DNA of 64,000 nucleotides from Sphingobacterium sp. JB170 (GCF_900163865.1 NZ_FUKU01000013.1:248001-312000); one strand, 5' to 3'. Shown: positions 53,769 to 63,353, counted from the first letter of the stretch. Notes: generated by a model from the letters alone, not told the origin. Numbers and translations are program-made.

Positions 53769-54353
53769 CTATTTCCAGTCGTGCTTGGCGATAAGCACGC
53801 ATAGATAAGTTTTATAACGAGAACCGGAAGACACGCGGACAAATCCTATACCAATATCGTTGAGCGAACCGTTCCAGCTATCCATACCCAGCACATGCTT
53901 ACGGTGCATATATCCGGGCGATCCTGCCCCACGAATAAAGGCCTTGATCCCATCAACGGCAGACTGCTGGTTAGCGGCGATAGACTCAAAGTTATTCGCA
54001 GAACGCTTTTTCAACCAATCTGGATTCAGCGTGTAACCCGCCTGCTGAATAAAATGGTTCGGGCCGATCCCCTCAGGTGTGGTATGCTCGAAATAATCGC
54101 GCCGTGCCATATCTTTGGCCCTGTTTTCGGCAGCACGCGCCAACTTTTTGTTCCATCGGAGAGGACGCTTAGAAACCGCATTAACATCAAACCGAACGCC
54201 CAAATCACGCATTACCTTGACGGGGTTAGCACGCGCGGAGTTAAGGTAAGCGAAAGCCCGTTGCGCTTCGCGCTTTTGAATTGATATTTTTTTCTCTGGA
54301 GCAAAACTGCTAGTAACAATTAGCACGCACAGGCAGGTGATGAGTATACGCAT
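53769..54353 (-). CDS. secreted CAP-domain (SCP-like) protein
   Basis: ATG 54353 (MRILITCLCVLIVTSSFA) gives 194 residues with a signal peptide. The CAP domain shows AFAYLNSARANPVKVM, then NKKLARAAENRAKDMARRDY, the His in FEHTTPEGIGPNHF, and HRKHVLGMDSWNGSLNDIG. CAP proteins are extracytoplasmic, with unknown or diverse roles. It is monocistronic. Confidence 0.88.
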   Translation of the reverse strand: MRILITCLCVLIVTSSFAPEKKISIQKREAQRAFAYLNSARANPVKVMRDLGVRFDVNAVSKRPLRWNKKLARAAENRAKDMARRDYFEHTTPEGIGPNHFIQQAGYTLNPDWLKKRSANNFESIAANQQSAVDGIKAFIRGAGSPGYMHRKHVLGMDSWNGSLNDIGIGFVRVSSGSRYKTYLCVLIAKHDWK

Positions 54354-54428
54354 AAGATCATTCATTTCTCTAGCAATAGACTCTGTGCGGCAGGCAGCGT
54401 TTAATCGCCCGGTAAACTTTCGGATACC

Positions 54429-54459
54429 AAAAAGCCCCCAGCAGGATTCTGCTGAGGGC
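54429..54459 (-). terminator. terminator after the DedA gene
   Basis: GCCCCCAGCAG and CTGCTGAGGGC pair around a four-base loop, and a T run follows on the minus strand, just after the DedA stop at 54482. Confidence 0.85.
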
Positions 54460-54481
54460 GTAAATTTCTTTTTCGATCGTA

Positions 54482-55132
54482 TTATGCCGTTTTCTTGCTG
54501 AATTTCTCCCGGAGCACCTCAATAATTGGCGGTAATAACGACAAGCCTATAATCACAAAAACGACAATCGTAAAATTATCCTTAATGACCGGCAGACCGC
54601 CAAAGAAATATCCAATGAACAAAAATCCGGTCACCCACGCTACCGCTCCGATCACATTGTAAGAAGCAAATTTACGATATGACATCGATCCCACGCCCGC
54701 TACAAAGGGAGCAAACGTGCGCACGATAGGAACAAAACGTGCATAAATAATCGTCTTGCCGCCGTACTTGTCATAAAAGCGTTCGGTCTTTTCTAGGTAC
54801 TCTCTTTTTAGCAGCTTATACTTACCGCTAAAAGCTTTTGGACCGATATATTGACCAACATGATAGTTAACCCAGTCGCCTACAAAAGCGGCCACGAGAA
54901 GAAGCCCCCATAGTACAAAAATATTAAGTTCGGTTTCGGGCTTAGCCAGGATTGCTCCAGCAGCAAACAATAGTGAATCTCCCGGTAAAAATGGCGTCAC
55001 CACAAGACCCGTTTCAGCAAATATGATGAGAAACAGAATAAGGTAAGTCCATGTTTGGTAATCGTTAACAATATCGACAAGGTGCTTGTCGATATGCATA
55101 ATGAAGTCTACGAGTGAATAGATTAATTCCAA
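54482..55132 (-). CDS. DedA-family membrane protein
   Basis: This 216-residue multi-pass inner-membrane protein has the DedA/SNARE-associated motif VVTPFLPGDSLLFAAGAI, then GRFYDKYG-like segments and FVPIVRTFAPFVAGVGSMSY. It probably belongs to the phospholipid flippase or transport family implicated in membrane homeostasis. It lies ten bases after dnaN on the same strand. Confidence 0.93.
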   Translation of the reverse strand: MELIYSLVDFIMHIDKHLVDIVNDYQTWTYLILFLIIFAETGLVVTPFLPGDSLLFAAGAILAKPETELNIFVLWGLLLVAAFVGDWVNYHVGQYIGPKAFSGKYKLLKREYLEKTERFYDKYGGKTIIYARFVPIVRTFAPFVAGVGSMSYRKFASYNVIGAVAWVTGFLFIGYFFGGLPVIKDNFTIVVFVIIGLSLLPPIIEVLREKFSKKTA

Positions 55133-55142
55133 AGTCTTAAGC

Positions 55143-56264
55143 TTAAACGTTATTTAACATCACCGGCATAACCAGCATAAGGATGTCTTCATTATCTTCT
55201 TTCACCGCCGGTAGAAGCAGTCCGGCACGATTAGCAGTACTCATTTCAATTACCACTTCACTAGAGGAGAGGTTCGACAACATCTCCACAAGAAACTTTG
55301 CATTAAAGCCAATCTCCATATCATCGCCCTCAAGCTGGCAGCTTAAGCGCTCGTGTGCTTCGTTGGAAAAATCCAAATCTTCAGCAGAAATATTCAGTTC
55401 ACTGCCCGAAATCTTCAACCGCACTTGGTGCGTAGTTTTATTCGCGAAGATAACCACTCGGCGCAGGGTATTTAAAAATAGCAATCTATCGACCGTTAAC
55501 TTGTTCGGATTCACCTGCGGAATAACCGCCTCATAATCTGGGTACCTCTCGTCAATCAAACGACAAATCAACAGAATATTTGCGAACTCGAAGAACGCGT
55601 TTGTGTTGTTATAGTTTACCGAAACGACCGTGCCGTCCGAAGGAAGGGACGATTTTAATAATGAAAGTGCTTTTTTAGGGAGAATGATGCTAAGCGGCTT
55701 TTCCGTACCCACGTCCGTGCGGCGGTAGCGCACAAGCTTGTGTGCATCAGTAGCAACAAACGTAATGGACTGTTCTGAAAGCTCCACGAGCACACCCGAC
55801 ATCGCTGGACGAAGCTCATCATTACTAACAGCAAAAATCGTTTTATTGATCGCTTCCGCTAACACGCCGGATTCAAGCTTCACCGTCGAAACGTTTTCAA
55901 TGTTCGGAATCTTCGGGAAGTCGTCCGCATTCTCTCCACTTAACCTATATTTACCATCACCGGCGCTAATTTCAATCGCTAGTGTCGTCGTATCCACCGA
56001 AAACGCTACGGGCTGATCCGGAAGTGTCTTTAGTGTCTCAATTAAGATTTTCGAAGGCATCGCAACTCGGCCTTCCTCTTTGGCTTCAATCTGTAGCGAA
56101 GTAACCATGCTCGTTTGAAGATCCGTTGCCGAGATCGTCAACAAATTATCTTTAATTTCGAACAGGAAATTTTCCAAAATTGGTAATACAGTACTGCTGC
56201 TTGAAGCGCCGTTTATCGCTTGTAATTGCTTTAATAAAATTGAAGTGGATACAATAAATCTCAT
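55143..56264 (-). CDS. dnaN: DNA polymerase III beta sliding clamp
   Basis: This 373-residue clamp has three related domains, beginning MRFIVSTSILLKQLQAINGA and ending with VKEDNEDILMLVMPVML. It encircles DNA and tethers polymerase III. It is about 5 kb from dnaA with other genes between, so the classical dnaA-dnaN operon is split. It is divergent from holB. Confidence 0.97.
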   Translation of the reverse strand: MRFIVSTSILLKQLQAINGASSSSTVLPILENFLFEIKDNLLTISATDLQTSMVTSLQIEAKEEGRVAMPSKILIETLKTLPDQPVAFSVDTTTLAIEISAGDGKYRLSGENADDFPKIPNIENVSTVKLESGVLAEAINKTIFAVSNDELRPAMSGVLVELSEQSITFVATDAHKLVRYRRTDVGTEKPLSIILPKKALSLLKSSLPSDGTVVSVNYNNTNAFFEFANILLICRLIDERYPDYEAVIPQVNPNKLTVDRLLFLNTLRRVVIFANKTTHQVRLKISGSELNISAEDLDFSNEAHERLSCQLEGDDMEIGFNAKFLVEMLSNLSSSEVVIEMSTANRAGLLLPAVKEDNEDILMLVMPVMLNNV

Positions 56265-56362
56265 TTCCTAAATTTTATAGATTTTATACGCAATGTTACG
56301 GATAAAAATCAACATTTTTAAACTCTTGAAGCCTTAATTCTTATCGCAATTTAATTAATTAC

Positions 56363-56370
56363 TACATTTG
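56363..56370 (+). promoter_or_regulatory. -7 promoter box for the holB run
   Basis: TACATTTG matches TAnnTTTG and ends nine bases before the ATG at 56380. It probably drives the holB-ricT-gldH-lpxK run. Confidence 0.6.
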
Positions 56371-56379
56371 TATACGATT

Positions 56380-57525
56380 ATGCAGTTTAAGAATATTATT
56401 GGTCACCAGCAAGTAAAAACGCATTTGATAAACACGGTGAAAGAAAACCGGGTTAGTCATGCCCAGCTGTTTCTAGGTCCGCAAGGATCGGGAAACTTAG
56501 CGCTGGCAGTGGCCTACGCGCAATATATAAATTGTGAAAATAAGTTAGAAAATGATAGCTGTGGGCAGTGTAGCTCCTGCAACAAATACCAGAAGCTCAT
56601 TCACCCCGATTTACATTTTTCGTATCCCTTTTTTGCAAGCAAGGAGACCCCCGTTGCAAGCTCCTATTTGGAGCAGTGGCGAAAATGTTTTATTGCGAAT
56701 CCTTATCTAAGTTTAGATCATTGGCGTGAACATCTCGATGGGGGAAATAAACAAGCCAATATCAATATAGCCGAGGCGCACGATATCATAAAGAAATTGA
56801 GCCTTAAAGCTTTCGAGGCCGACTACAAAGTACTTATATTATGGCTTCCCGAATATCTAGATATACAAGGGAATGCCCTGCTTAAACTGATTGAAGAACC
56901 GCCGGAGAAAACATTGTTTCTACTAGTCTCGGAGAATCAGGACCGCATACTCAACACGATTATCTCTCGTACGCAGCTTGTAAAGATCGGAAAACTCCCA
57001 CACAACGAGGTGCTTACGTTCCTCACCGAACAAAAAGGGATTCCCGCCCCCCGGGCGACAGAAATAGCCTTTATCGCGGACGGAAATGTACAAGCAGCAT
57101 TAAATTTAATAGAGCACGATGAAAACCCCTTTTTCAATCTGTTAATCGGGTGGTTACGTTTCATTGTTACGGACTCCGGTCTCAACATCATCCAATTTTG
57201 TGATGCAGACTTTCCTAAACTAGGAAGAGAAAACCAGAAAAATTTCTTACTTTATGCCATCAACATGTTTCGTCAGATTATTTTGATGCAGCAGGGTCTA
57301 GAGCAATTAGTACTTTTACAGGGAGAGGAACAGGAATTCGTACGTAAATTCAGCGAAAACTACACCTTAGCGCAACTTAGGGAAGCTACCAATTTACTCG
57401 AACAGACCCATTATAAAGTAGAACGCAATGCGAACCCTAAAATATTATTTTTAGACGTATCTTTGCAATTAGTTTTAATATTTAAATATCAAACGTTCCC
57501 ACAAGGGACTCAATATATAAAGTAA
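56380..57525 (+). CDS. holB: DNA polymerase III delta' subunit
   Basis: ATG 56380 (MQFKNIIGHQQVKTHL) gives 381 residues. The AAA+ fold is clear but the P-loop reads GPQGSGN (residues 33-39) with Asn where Lys is expected, so ATP binding is probably lost, as is known for delta' in E. coli. The zinc cysteines Cys52, Cys61, Cys64 and Cys67 are present. It is part of the clamp loader. ricT follows after six bases. Confidence 0.9.
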   Translation: MQFKNIIGHQQVKTHLINTVKENRVSHAQLFLGPQGSGNLALAVAYAQYINCENKLENDSCGQCSSCNKYQKLIHPDLHFSYPFFASKETPVASSYLEQWRKCFIANPYLSLDHWREHLDGGNKQANINIAEAHDIIKKLSLKAFEADYKVLILWLPEYLDIQGNALLKLIEEPPEKTLFLLVSENQDRILNTIISRTQLVKIGKLPHNEVLTFLTEQKGIPAPRATEIAFIADGNVQAALNLIEHDENPFFNLLIGWLRFIVTDSGLNIIQFCDADFPKLGRENQKNFLLYAINMFRQIILMQQGLEQLVLLQGEEQEFVRKFSENYTLAQLREATNLLEQTHYKVERNANPKILFLDVSLQLVLIFKYQTFPQGTQYIK

Positions 57526-57531
57526 AGTAAT

Positions 57532-58938
57532 ATGGGATGTGGCAGTTGCTCATCCGGAGGTGGGTGCAGTAGTGGTTCAACAACTACTGAAGGAAAAGCC
57601 CCTGCAGGTTGCCAAGATAACGGCTCTTGCATGACTAGCGGATGTAATAAATTAGATGTATACGATTGGCTTTCCGATATGGATTTGCCATCTAACTATA
57701 AACCTTTTAACGTTGTAGAGGTCCGTTTCAAAGGATCACGCAAAGATTTCTTTATAAACACAGATAACCTTTATCTGGAGATGGGAGAAATGGTTGCGGT
57801 CGAGCCATCAACAGGCGGCTACGATATCGGGCATGTTTCCCTAACGGGGGAACTTGTGCGGTTGCAGCTTAAGAAAAACAATGTGAAAGCTGATGCGGTA
57901 GAAAAGAAGATCTACCGTAAAGCGAACGAGTCGGATATTGCCAAATACAACGCGGCGAAAGACCTCGAGTGGGAAACGATGCACCGCGCACGTAACCTTG
58001 CGCTGGAGCTCAACCTTTCGATGAAGATCTCGGACGTGGACTATCAAGGCGATAAAACCAAAGCAACGTTTTATTACACGGCCGATGGACGCGTTGATTT
58101 TAGAGAGCTCATCAAGCGGATGGCCGAATCATTTCGTATTCGTATCGAAATGCGCCAGATTGGTATGCGCCAAGAAGCAAGCCGTCTGGGGGGTCTAGGT
58201 TCCTGTGGCCGTGAGCTCTGCTGTTCGACGTGGTTGACAGACTTTAAGACGGTATCTACTTCTGCAGCACGCTACCAGAATCTATCCTTGAACACCCTCA
58301 AGCTGGCTGGTCAATGTGGTAAACTCAAGTGCTGCTTAAACTACGAGCTAGACAGCTACATGGATGCTCTTCGAGATATTCCAAATAACGTAGACCGTTT
58401 AGATACCGAGGTCGGCACAGCATACCTTCAAAAAACAGATATTTTCAAAAAGATCCTCTGGTACTCCTATACGGGTGCCGAAAGCTGGATTCCGATTCCT
58501 GTTGAAAAGGTAAAAGAATATGCCGCGTTAAACAAAGAGGGTAAAAAAGTTGGTGACCTTATCGCTAGCTTCCAGCCCGAAGAAGTGGAAAAACCAGTAT
58601 CGTTTGACTACGAAAATGTGGTCGGCCAAGACTCGCTGACGCGTCTGGATGAACAAAACAAGCGCAAAAAACGCAGCAAAAAACCAAGAAGCAAAAAGGA
58701 TGCTCAAGGCTCCACCGAGAATAAATCCTCGGAAAACAAACCCGCAGCAGCAAATAAAGATCAAAACAGGAATAGGCCTGCACGCCAGAACCGTGCTCGA
58801 GGTGCTAAACCAAGCGATAATAAAGAAGCAGCAAAGCCCGCAACCGAAGGTGGTGCTCCTAATAAACGACGCAACAATCGTAACCGAAACCGTAATCGCG
58901 GTAACGAAGGAAACAGCAAGGGCCAGCCGAACGCTTAA
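57532..58938 (+). CDS. ricT: PSP1/RicT-family iron-sulfur protein
   Basis: This 468-residue protein has a Cys-rich N-terminus (Cys at 3, 6, 12, 27, 33, 38), then the PSP1 domain with ISDVDYQGDKTKATFYYTA and VDFRELIKRMAE. Two Cys clusters follow, LGSCGRELCCSTWL and AGQCGKLKCCLNYEL. The last 90 residues are low-complexity, rich in Lys, Asn and Arg. In Bacillus, RicT forms an Fe-S complex with YlbF and YmcA that controls RNA maturation. Partners are not seen here. Confidence 0.92.
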   Translation: MGCGSCSSGGGCSSGSTTTEGKAPAGCQDNGSCMTSGCNKLDVYDWLSDMDLPSNYKPFNVVEVRFKGSRKDFFINTDNLYLEMGEMVAVEPSTGGYDIGHVSLTGELVRLQLKKNNVKADAVEKKIYRKANESDIAKYNAAKDLEWETMHRARNLALELNLSMKISDVDYQGDKTKATFYYTADGRVDFRELIKRMAESFRIRIEMRQIGMRQEASRLGGLGSCGRELCCSTWLTDFKTVSTSAARYQNLSLNTLKLAGQCGKLKCCLNYELDSYMDALRDIPNNVDRLDTEVGTAYLQKTDIFKKILWYSYTGAESWIPIPVEKVKEYAALNKEGKKVGDLIASFQPEEVEKPVSFDYENVVGQDSLTRLDEQNKRKKRSKKPRSKKDAQGSTENKSSENKPAAANKDQNRNRPARQNRARGAKPSDNKEAAKPATEGGAPNKRRNNRNRNRNRGNEGNSKGQPNA

Positions 58939-59010
58939 GACACGTACAATCCACCCTTGATTTTATAACGAGGGTGGATTGTGCGCTTAAATTATATTCA
59001 AAAGAACAAC

Positions 59011-59469
59011 ATGAGAGGACTTTTTTGGTGTCTTTTATCCGTATTTCTTTTCGCGTGTTGCACAAGCGACATCTTTTACCTGGTTAACAAACCGATCGAC
59101 AAGCGTGCATGGACATACGCACAAATTCCCACTTTCGATATTCCTATAAAAGATAAAAACAGACCTTTCGATATCTGGGTGAATATACGTCATACTGGCG
59201 AATACAATTATTCCAACCTATCGATCTTAGTCCATCAAAAAGGTCCAAATAATTTGGATACAACATACAAACACGAGTTGTCTCTTGCCCATCGTGATGG
59301 CCGCTGGAACGGAAGGAGCGCAGGGAACTTGTATGAAAATCAAATATTACTAAAAGAAAACTACATCTTCCCCGACACAGGAATATATTCAATCGGTATC
59401 GAGCAAAATATGCGCGAAAACCCACTCCGAGATATCACCGACGTAGGCATACAACTTATTCAGAAGTAA
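59011..59469 (+). CDS. gldH: gliding-motility lipoprotein GldH
   Basis: ATG 59011 (MRGLFWCLLSVFLFACC) gives 152 residues with a lipobox-type signal and the GldH segments VNKPIDKRAWTYAQIPTF and GEYNYSNLSILVHQKGP. GldH is a lipoprotein needed for gliding in Flavobacterium, but homologues also occur in non-gliding relatives. It overlaps lpxK by one base (TAATG). Confidence 0.88.
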   Translation: MRGLFWCLLSVFLFACCTSDIFYLVNKPIDKRAWTYAQIPTFDIPIKDKNRPFDIWVNIRHTGEYNYSNLSILVHQKGPNNLDTTYKHELSLAHRDGRWNGRSAGNLYENQILLKENYIFPDTGIYSIGIEQNMRENPLRDITDVGIQLIQK

Positions 59470-60506
59470 TGATACGCCTGCTACGTATAATCCTATTCCC
59501 AATAAGCATTATCTATGCGCTGATCATGTGGTTGCGTAATCGGTTATACGATTGGCGACTACTCAAAAGCACCGCCTTCAAATTTCCTGTTGTAGTGATT
59601 GGAAACTTAGCCGTGGGCGGCACCGGTAAAAGCCCGATGGCTGAATATATATTACGCCTCATTAATCCCCACAAAGATATTATGCTGCTTAGCCGCGGAT
59701 ACGGTCGTAAGACAAAAGGGTTTCGCGAGGTGTCCATCCACGATAGCGCAGCGCTGGTCGGAGACGAGCCCCTACAAATTAAACGTAAATTTGGAAGCAC
59801 GCAAGTATACGTTTGCGAAGACCGAGTATTTGCTCTAAATAAAATTGGATCCAGCGGCTCTGGCGTACTGCTTGACGATGCCTATCAGCATCGCGCGCTG
59901 AAACCCAGCTTTTCAATTCTACTCTTTGATTATAAGTCGCTGCTAAAGCCTATGCTTCCGCTTCCAACGGGAAATTTTCGTGATACCCTGCTCGAGAGTA
60001 AACGAGCGTCCCTTATCGTGGTTACAAAATGTCCCCACCGAACCGATCAGAAGATACGGCGCTTGATTGAGCAGAAGCTACAACAGTACACTACGGCGCC
60101 CATCTTTTTTTCCGCCATTAGCTACCAGCAGCTCCAAAATAGCCAAGGACAAGCCCTGCCACTTGCCGCGATTAGTACTTATCAAGCGCTGCTAATTACC
60201 GGTATCGCAAAGCCAGCGCCTTTACGCGATCATTTAAGCTCCCATCTTCAGCAACTAACGCATATCAATTTCAAGGACCATCACACCTTTAGCGCAGCCG
60301 ATCTAGATGCAATAAAAACAGACTTTGCAGCCCTTAAATGCGACGATAAAATCATCATCACGACCGAAAAGGACTATCAGAGGCTTCCCGAATCATTCAT
60401 TAATACATTTCCAGTATATACCGTTCCTATCGAGCAGCGCATACTATTTGGAGGGCAGGCGCTATTTGATTCCCTATTATTACGAGCCTTTAACATACAA
60501 AGTTAG
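59469..60506 (+). CDS. lpxK: tetraacyldisaccharide 4'-kinase
   Basis: This 345-residue inner-membrane enzyme phosphorylates the lipid A precursor disaccharide. It has an N-terminal hydrophobic helix (ILFPISIIYALIMWLRN) and the P-loop GNLAVGGTGKSPMAEYIL. Other markers are SRGYGRKTKGFREV and VLLDDAYQHRALKPS. It is the last gene of the holB run and shows a Gram-negative envelope with lipid A. Confidence 0.95.
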   Translation: MIRLLRIILFPISIIYALIMWLRNRLYDWRLLKSTAFKFPVVVIGNLAVGGTGKSPMAEYILRLINPHKDIMLLSRGYGRKTKGFREVSIHDSAALVGDEPLQIKRKFGSTQVYVCEDRVFALNKIGSSGSGVLLDDAYQHRALKPSFSILLFDYKSLLKPMLPLPTGNFRDTLLESKRASLIVVTKCPHRTDQKIRRLIEQKLQQYTTAPIFFSAISYQQLQNSQGQALPLAAISTYQALLITGIAKPAPLRDHLSSHLQQLTHINFKDHHTFSAADLDAIKTDFAALKCDDKIIITTEKDYQRLPESFINTFPVYTVPIEQRILFGGQALFDSLLLRAFNIQS

Positions 60507-60772
60507 CGCCCCTTCTCTCGCTACCCAGTTAGCATACCCCTTATCGCTGCCACAAAATTGTTTAGTCCCATTTTGACTAAAAACACGCAAAAAACCCTTT
60601 TAAGCCTATTCAGTCCATTTTTTCATGTATTTACTCCTCCATACGATTGTTAATGTTTGTTAAATTGTAACATATATGATACAATTGAGACAACAAATCA
60701 CCCTCAACCGGAGTTATATAGATACAAAAACGAAATAAAACGTTTGAATTTAAAAACTAAAAATAAAAAGTC

Positions 60773-61216
60773 ATGAAAAAATTATTTTTAACAGGTGTAA
60801 GTTTACTATGTGCACTAACACTAACATTCGCGCAGTCGAATCCTGAAGAAGCAGCAAAACAAGAAACAGCGACGCTTACGACGGCGTTGACACTTACTGA
60901 AGATCAGTCAGCTGAAATATTACCAATATTGGTGGATGGAAATAAAGCAAAAGAAGCAATCAAATCCGATGCTACATTATCACCAGAATTGCTTTCAGAA
61001 GCCCTAAACAAGCAGCAGTCGACCACTGATGCACAAGTTGCCGAAGCGTTAACGGAAGAGCAAAAACCGTTATTTGAAAGCTACATATCGCAGCGTCCAA
61101 AAGAACAAATGCCGACGCCAACCGTTGAACCAGGTACGCAACCCGTTGAACCAGCACAGCCGATGCAACAGCCAATGGAGCCAACACAGCAACCTGCTCA
61201 GCCTATGCAACCGTAA
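60773..61216 (+). CDS. secreted Pro/Gln-rich protein of unknown function
   Basis: This 147-residue protein has a signal peptide (KKLFLTGVSLLCALTLTFAQ), a helical central part (TLTEDQSAEILPILVDGN) and a repetitive tail with motifs such as PMQQPMEP and PAQPMQP. The helical part is of the kind seen in small periplasmic proteins with LTxEQ segments. No firm family is recognised. It has its own terminator. Confidence 0.7.
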   Translation: MKKLFLTGVSLLCALTLTFAQSNPEEAAKQETATLTTALTLTEDQSAEILPILVDGNKAKEAIKSDATLSPELLSEALNKQQSTTDAQVAEALTEEQKPLFESYISQRPKEQMPTPTVEPGTQPVEPAQPMQQPMEPTQQPAQPMQP

Positions 61217-61268
61217 CGATCGGGCATTGTAAGGAAAGTTTCACAAATTTAGTTACAATATAATACGC

Positions 61269-61300
61269 GTCGAGGTCTTTAATTAGGCCTCGACTTTTTT
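61269..61300 (+). terminator. terminator after the Pro/Gln-rich protein gene
   Basis: GTCGAGG and CCTCGAC pair around a 12-base loop and are followed by TTTTTT. It ends the transcript of the gene at 60773. Confidence 0.85.
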
Positions 61301-61493
61301 GTACCATACCTTGACCTTGTCTCCGGCTAAGCATGACATTCCATTCTTTGCTTAGGGACCTTACCGCAATAGTGCGGCAGGATGCGCGGCCATATTAGTA
61401 TCCTTCTACGCTCCTTCTTATTAGTGCCCGTTTAGTACGCAGAACTGGAAAACATTCGTCCAGACCGGTAGCGTTAAATAAACGATGGCGCAT

Positions 61494-61534
61494 AAAAAAA
61501 GTGCAAAACACATTATATCGGTTTCGCACTTTTT
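61494..61534 (-). terminator. terminator after dnaA
   Basis: AAAAAAAGTGCAAAAC pairs, with one mismatch, with GTTTCGCACTTTTT. On the minus strand it follows the dnaA stop at 61556. Confidence 0.75.
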
Positions 61535-61555
61535 CCATTCAAAAATAAATCTTTA

Positions 61556-62983
61556 TCAGGACGTCTTGAGTTTCTTCTGGATATCTTGCACGTAGGTCTT
61601 GAACTTCTTATCCGTCTCGATTAAATCTTCAACCGTTTGACAGGCATAAATTACTGTCGAATGATCTCGACCACCAAAGAAGCTCCCGATCGACTTTAAC
61701 GATGATTTCGTGTGATTTTTTGCGAGATACATCGATATTTGACGAGCCTGCACGATTTCCCGCTTGCGAACTTTAGATTTAACCATCTCCACGGGTACTT
61801 CAAAATATTCACATACTAACTTTTGAATATACTCCATCGAAATCTCTTTGTGGGTATTCTTCACAAAGTTTTTTAGCATCGATTTCGCAAGATTGATATC
61901 AATCTCTTTTCTATTCAGCGTCGACTGGGCTAGTAAAGAAACCATTGCCCCTTCCAACTCTCGCACACTGTTGTCGATCTGCGTAGCGACATACTCTACC
62001 ACATTATCCGGCAACTCGATGCCGTCGGAATACATTTTCTTTTTCAAGATAGCCATCCTGGTTTCCAAATCCGGAATTTGGATATCTGCAGACAAACCCC
62101 ACTTAAAACGGCTCAATAGACGCTCTTCCAAACCTGACAAATCCTTAGGTGGTTTGTCTGAAGTCAAAATAATCTGCTTCCCTGACTGATGCAAGTGATT
62201 GAAAATATGGAAGAAAATGTCTTGGGTCTTTTCTTTCCCCGAAAAATTATGCACGTCGTCCATAATAATCACATCCATCGCTTGATAGAAGTTCACAAAA
62301 TCATTAATCGTATTGTTCTTTAATGAATCTACGAATTGCTGACAGAACTTTTCACAAGAAACATAAATGACAAGTTTATCGGGTAAGTTCCTTTTGATCT
62401 CATTACCGATTGCTTGGGCGAGGTGTGTTTTCCCTAATCCCACATCACCATACAGCATCAATGGGTTGAAGGAGGTACCTCCCGGCTTATTTGCTACGGC
62501 AAATCCCGCTGAACGCGCTAATCTATTACACTCTCCTTCGATAAAATTATCAAAGGTATAGTGGTGATTGAGTTGAGGGTCTACCTGTAGCTTCTTCAAT
62601 CCAGGAATAACAAATGGATTCTTAATATTCTTGTTCAAAGCAACAGGTACAGGAATAGATTGTTTTTTACCTTCAGCACCATTTCCATTCGAAGGAATGT
62701 TGGTCGTGTAAGGTGTATTTGCAGAAGATTTATCTACGATGATGTTATACTCTAGACGCCCTCCTTCTCCTAAAAATTTCTTAATAGTCTTCCGAAGTAT
62801 GCCTACGTAATGTTCTTCGAGCCACTCGTAGAAAAACACTGATGGTACTTGAATCGTTAAAACGTTTCCGTTCAGACCAACCGCTTTTACAGGCTCAAAC
62901 CAGGTCTTAAAACTTTGCGCAGGAATGTTGTCTTTTATAATCTGCAAACAGCTATTCCAAACACTTGTACACGTTTTTTCCAT
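61556..62983 (-). CDS. dnaA: chromosomal replication initiator DnaA
   Basis: ATG 62983 (MEKTCTSVWNSCLQIIKDN) gives 475 residues. The N-terminal domain I is followed by a linker, the AAA+ part with Walker A GDVGLGKTH (residues 179-187) and VIIMDDVHNFSGK, and the domain IV DNA-binding signature GGRDHSTVIYACQ. It unwinds the origin. The gene lies upstream of an AT-rich gene-free stretch, a typical origin-adjacent setting, with dxs beyond. Confidence 0.97.
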   Translation of the reverse strand: MEKTCTSVWNSCLQIIKDNIPAQSFKTWFEPVKAVGLNGNVLTIQVPSVFFYEWLEEHYVGILRKTIKKFLGEGGRLEYNIIVDKSSANTPYTTNIPSNGNGAEGKKQSIPVPVALNKNIKNPFVIPGLKKLQVDPQLNHHYTFDNFIEGECNRLARSAGFAVANKPGGTSFNPLMLYGDVGLGKTHLAQAIGNEIKRNLPDKLVIYVSCEKFCQQFVDSLKNNTINDFVNFYQAMDVIIMDDVHNFSGKEKTQDIFFHIFNHLHQSGKQIILTSDKPPKDLSGLEERLLSRFKWGLSADIQIPDLETRMAILKKKMYSDGIELPDNVVEYVATQIDNSVRELEGAMVSLLAQSTLNRKEIDINLAKSMLKNFVKNTHKEISMEYIQKLVCEYFEVPVEMVKSKVRKREIVQARQISMYLAKNHTKSSLKSIGSFFGGRDHSTVIYACQTVEDLIETDKKFKTYVQDIQKKLKTS

Positions 62984-63022
62984 TCTAAAATTGTTAATAA
63001 CTTGAAAACCAATATTTGACAA

Positions 63023-63300
63023 AAAATTGTTTAAAACTTTCTCTCTAGACGAAGATCACAAAAAATATTGAGCTAAAAAACTTAAATTTAAAATAAATAC
63101 AAGACGCTTAATTATCAGGTATTTATATAAAAAAACAGCTAATTATAGGCTGGAAAAATCAACCAATAAATACTTTTCAACAACAGCATTTTATAGTACT
63201 TCTCATGAGGCATTTTGATCGAAAAACAGTTTTTCGGTTAGTGGGTGTGGAAAACTATTGCTCGTTTTACGTTGTTAAATATACATGTTTTAAAAGCTAA
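63023..63300. other. AT-rich gene-free stretch between dxs and dnaA, possible origin region
   Basis: About 280 bases are very AT-rich, with one sequence like a DnaA box complement (TGTGGAAAA, 63246-63254). No cluster of consensus TTATCCACA boxes is seen, so an oriC call is only a possibility. It must also hold the dnaA promoter. Confidence 0.35.
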
Positions 63301-63304
63301 AAAA

Positions 63305-63332
63305 AAGGGAAGAACTGTTAAATTCTTCCCTT
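63305..63332 (-). terminator. terminator after dxs
   Basis: AAGGGAAGAA and TTCTTCCCTT form a perfect ten-base stem with A and T tracts on the sides. On the minus strand it follows the dxs stop at 63354. Confidence 0.85.
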
Positions 63333-63353
63333 TAAATTTTCGACCTCAGTTTG

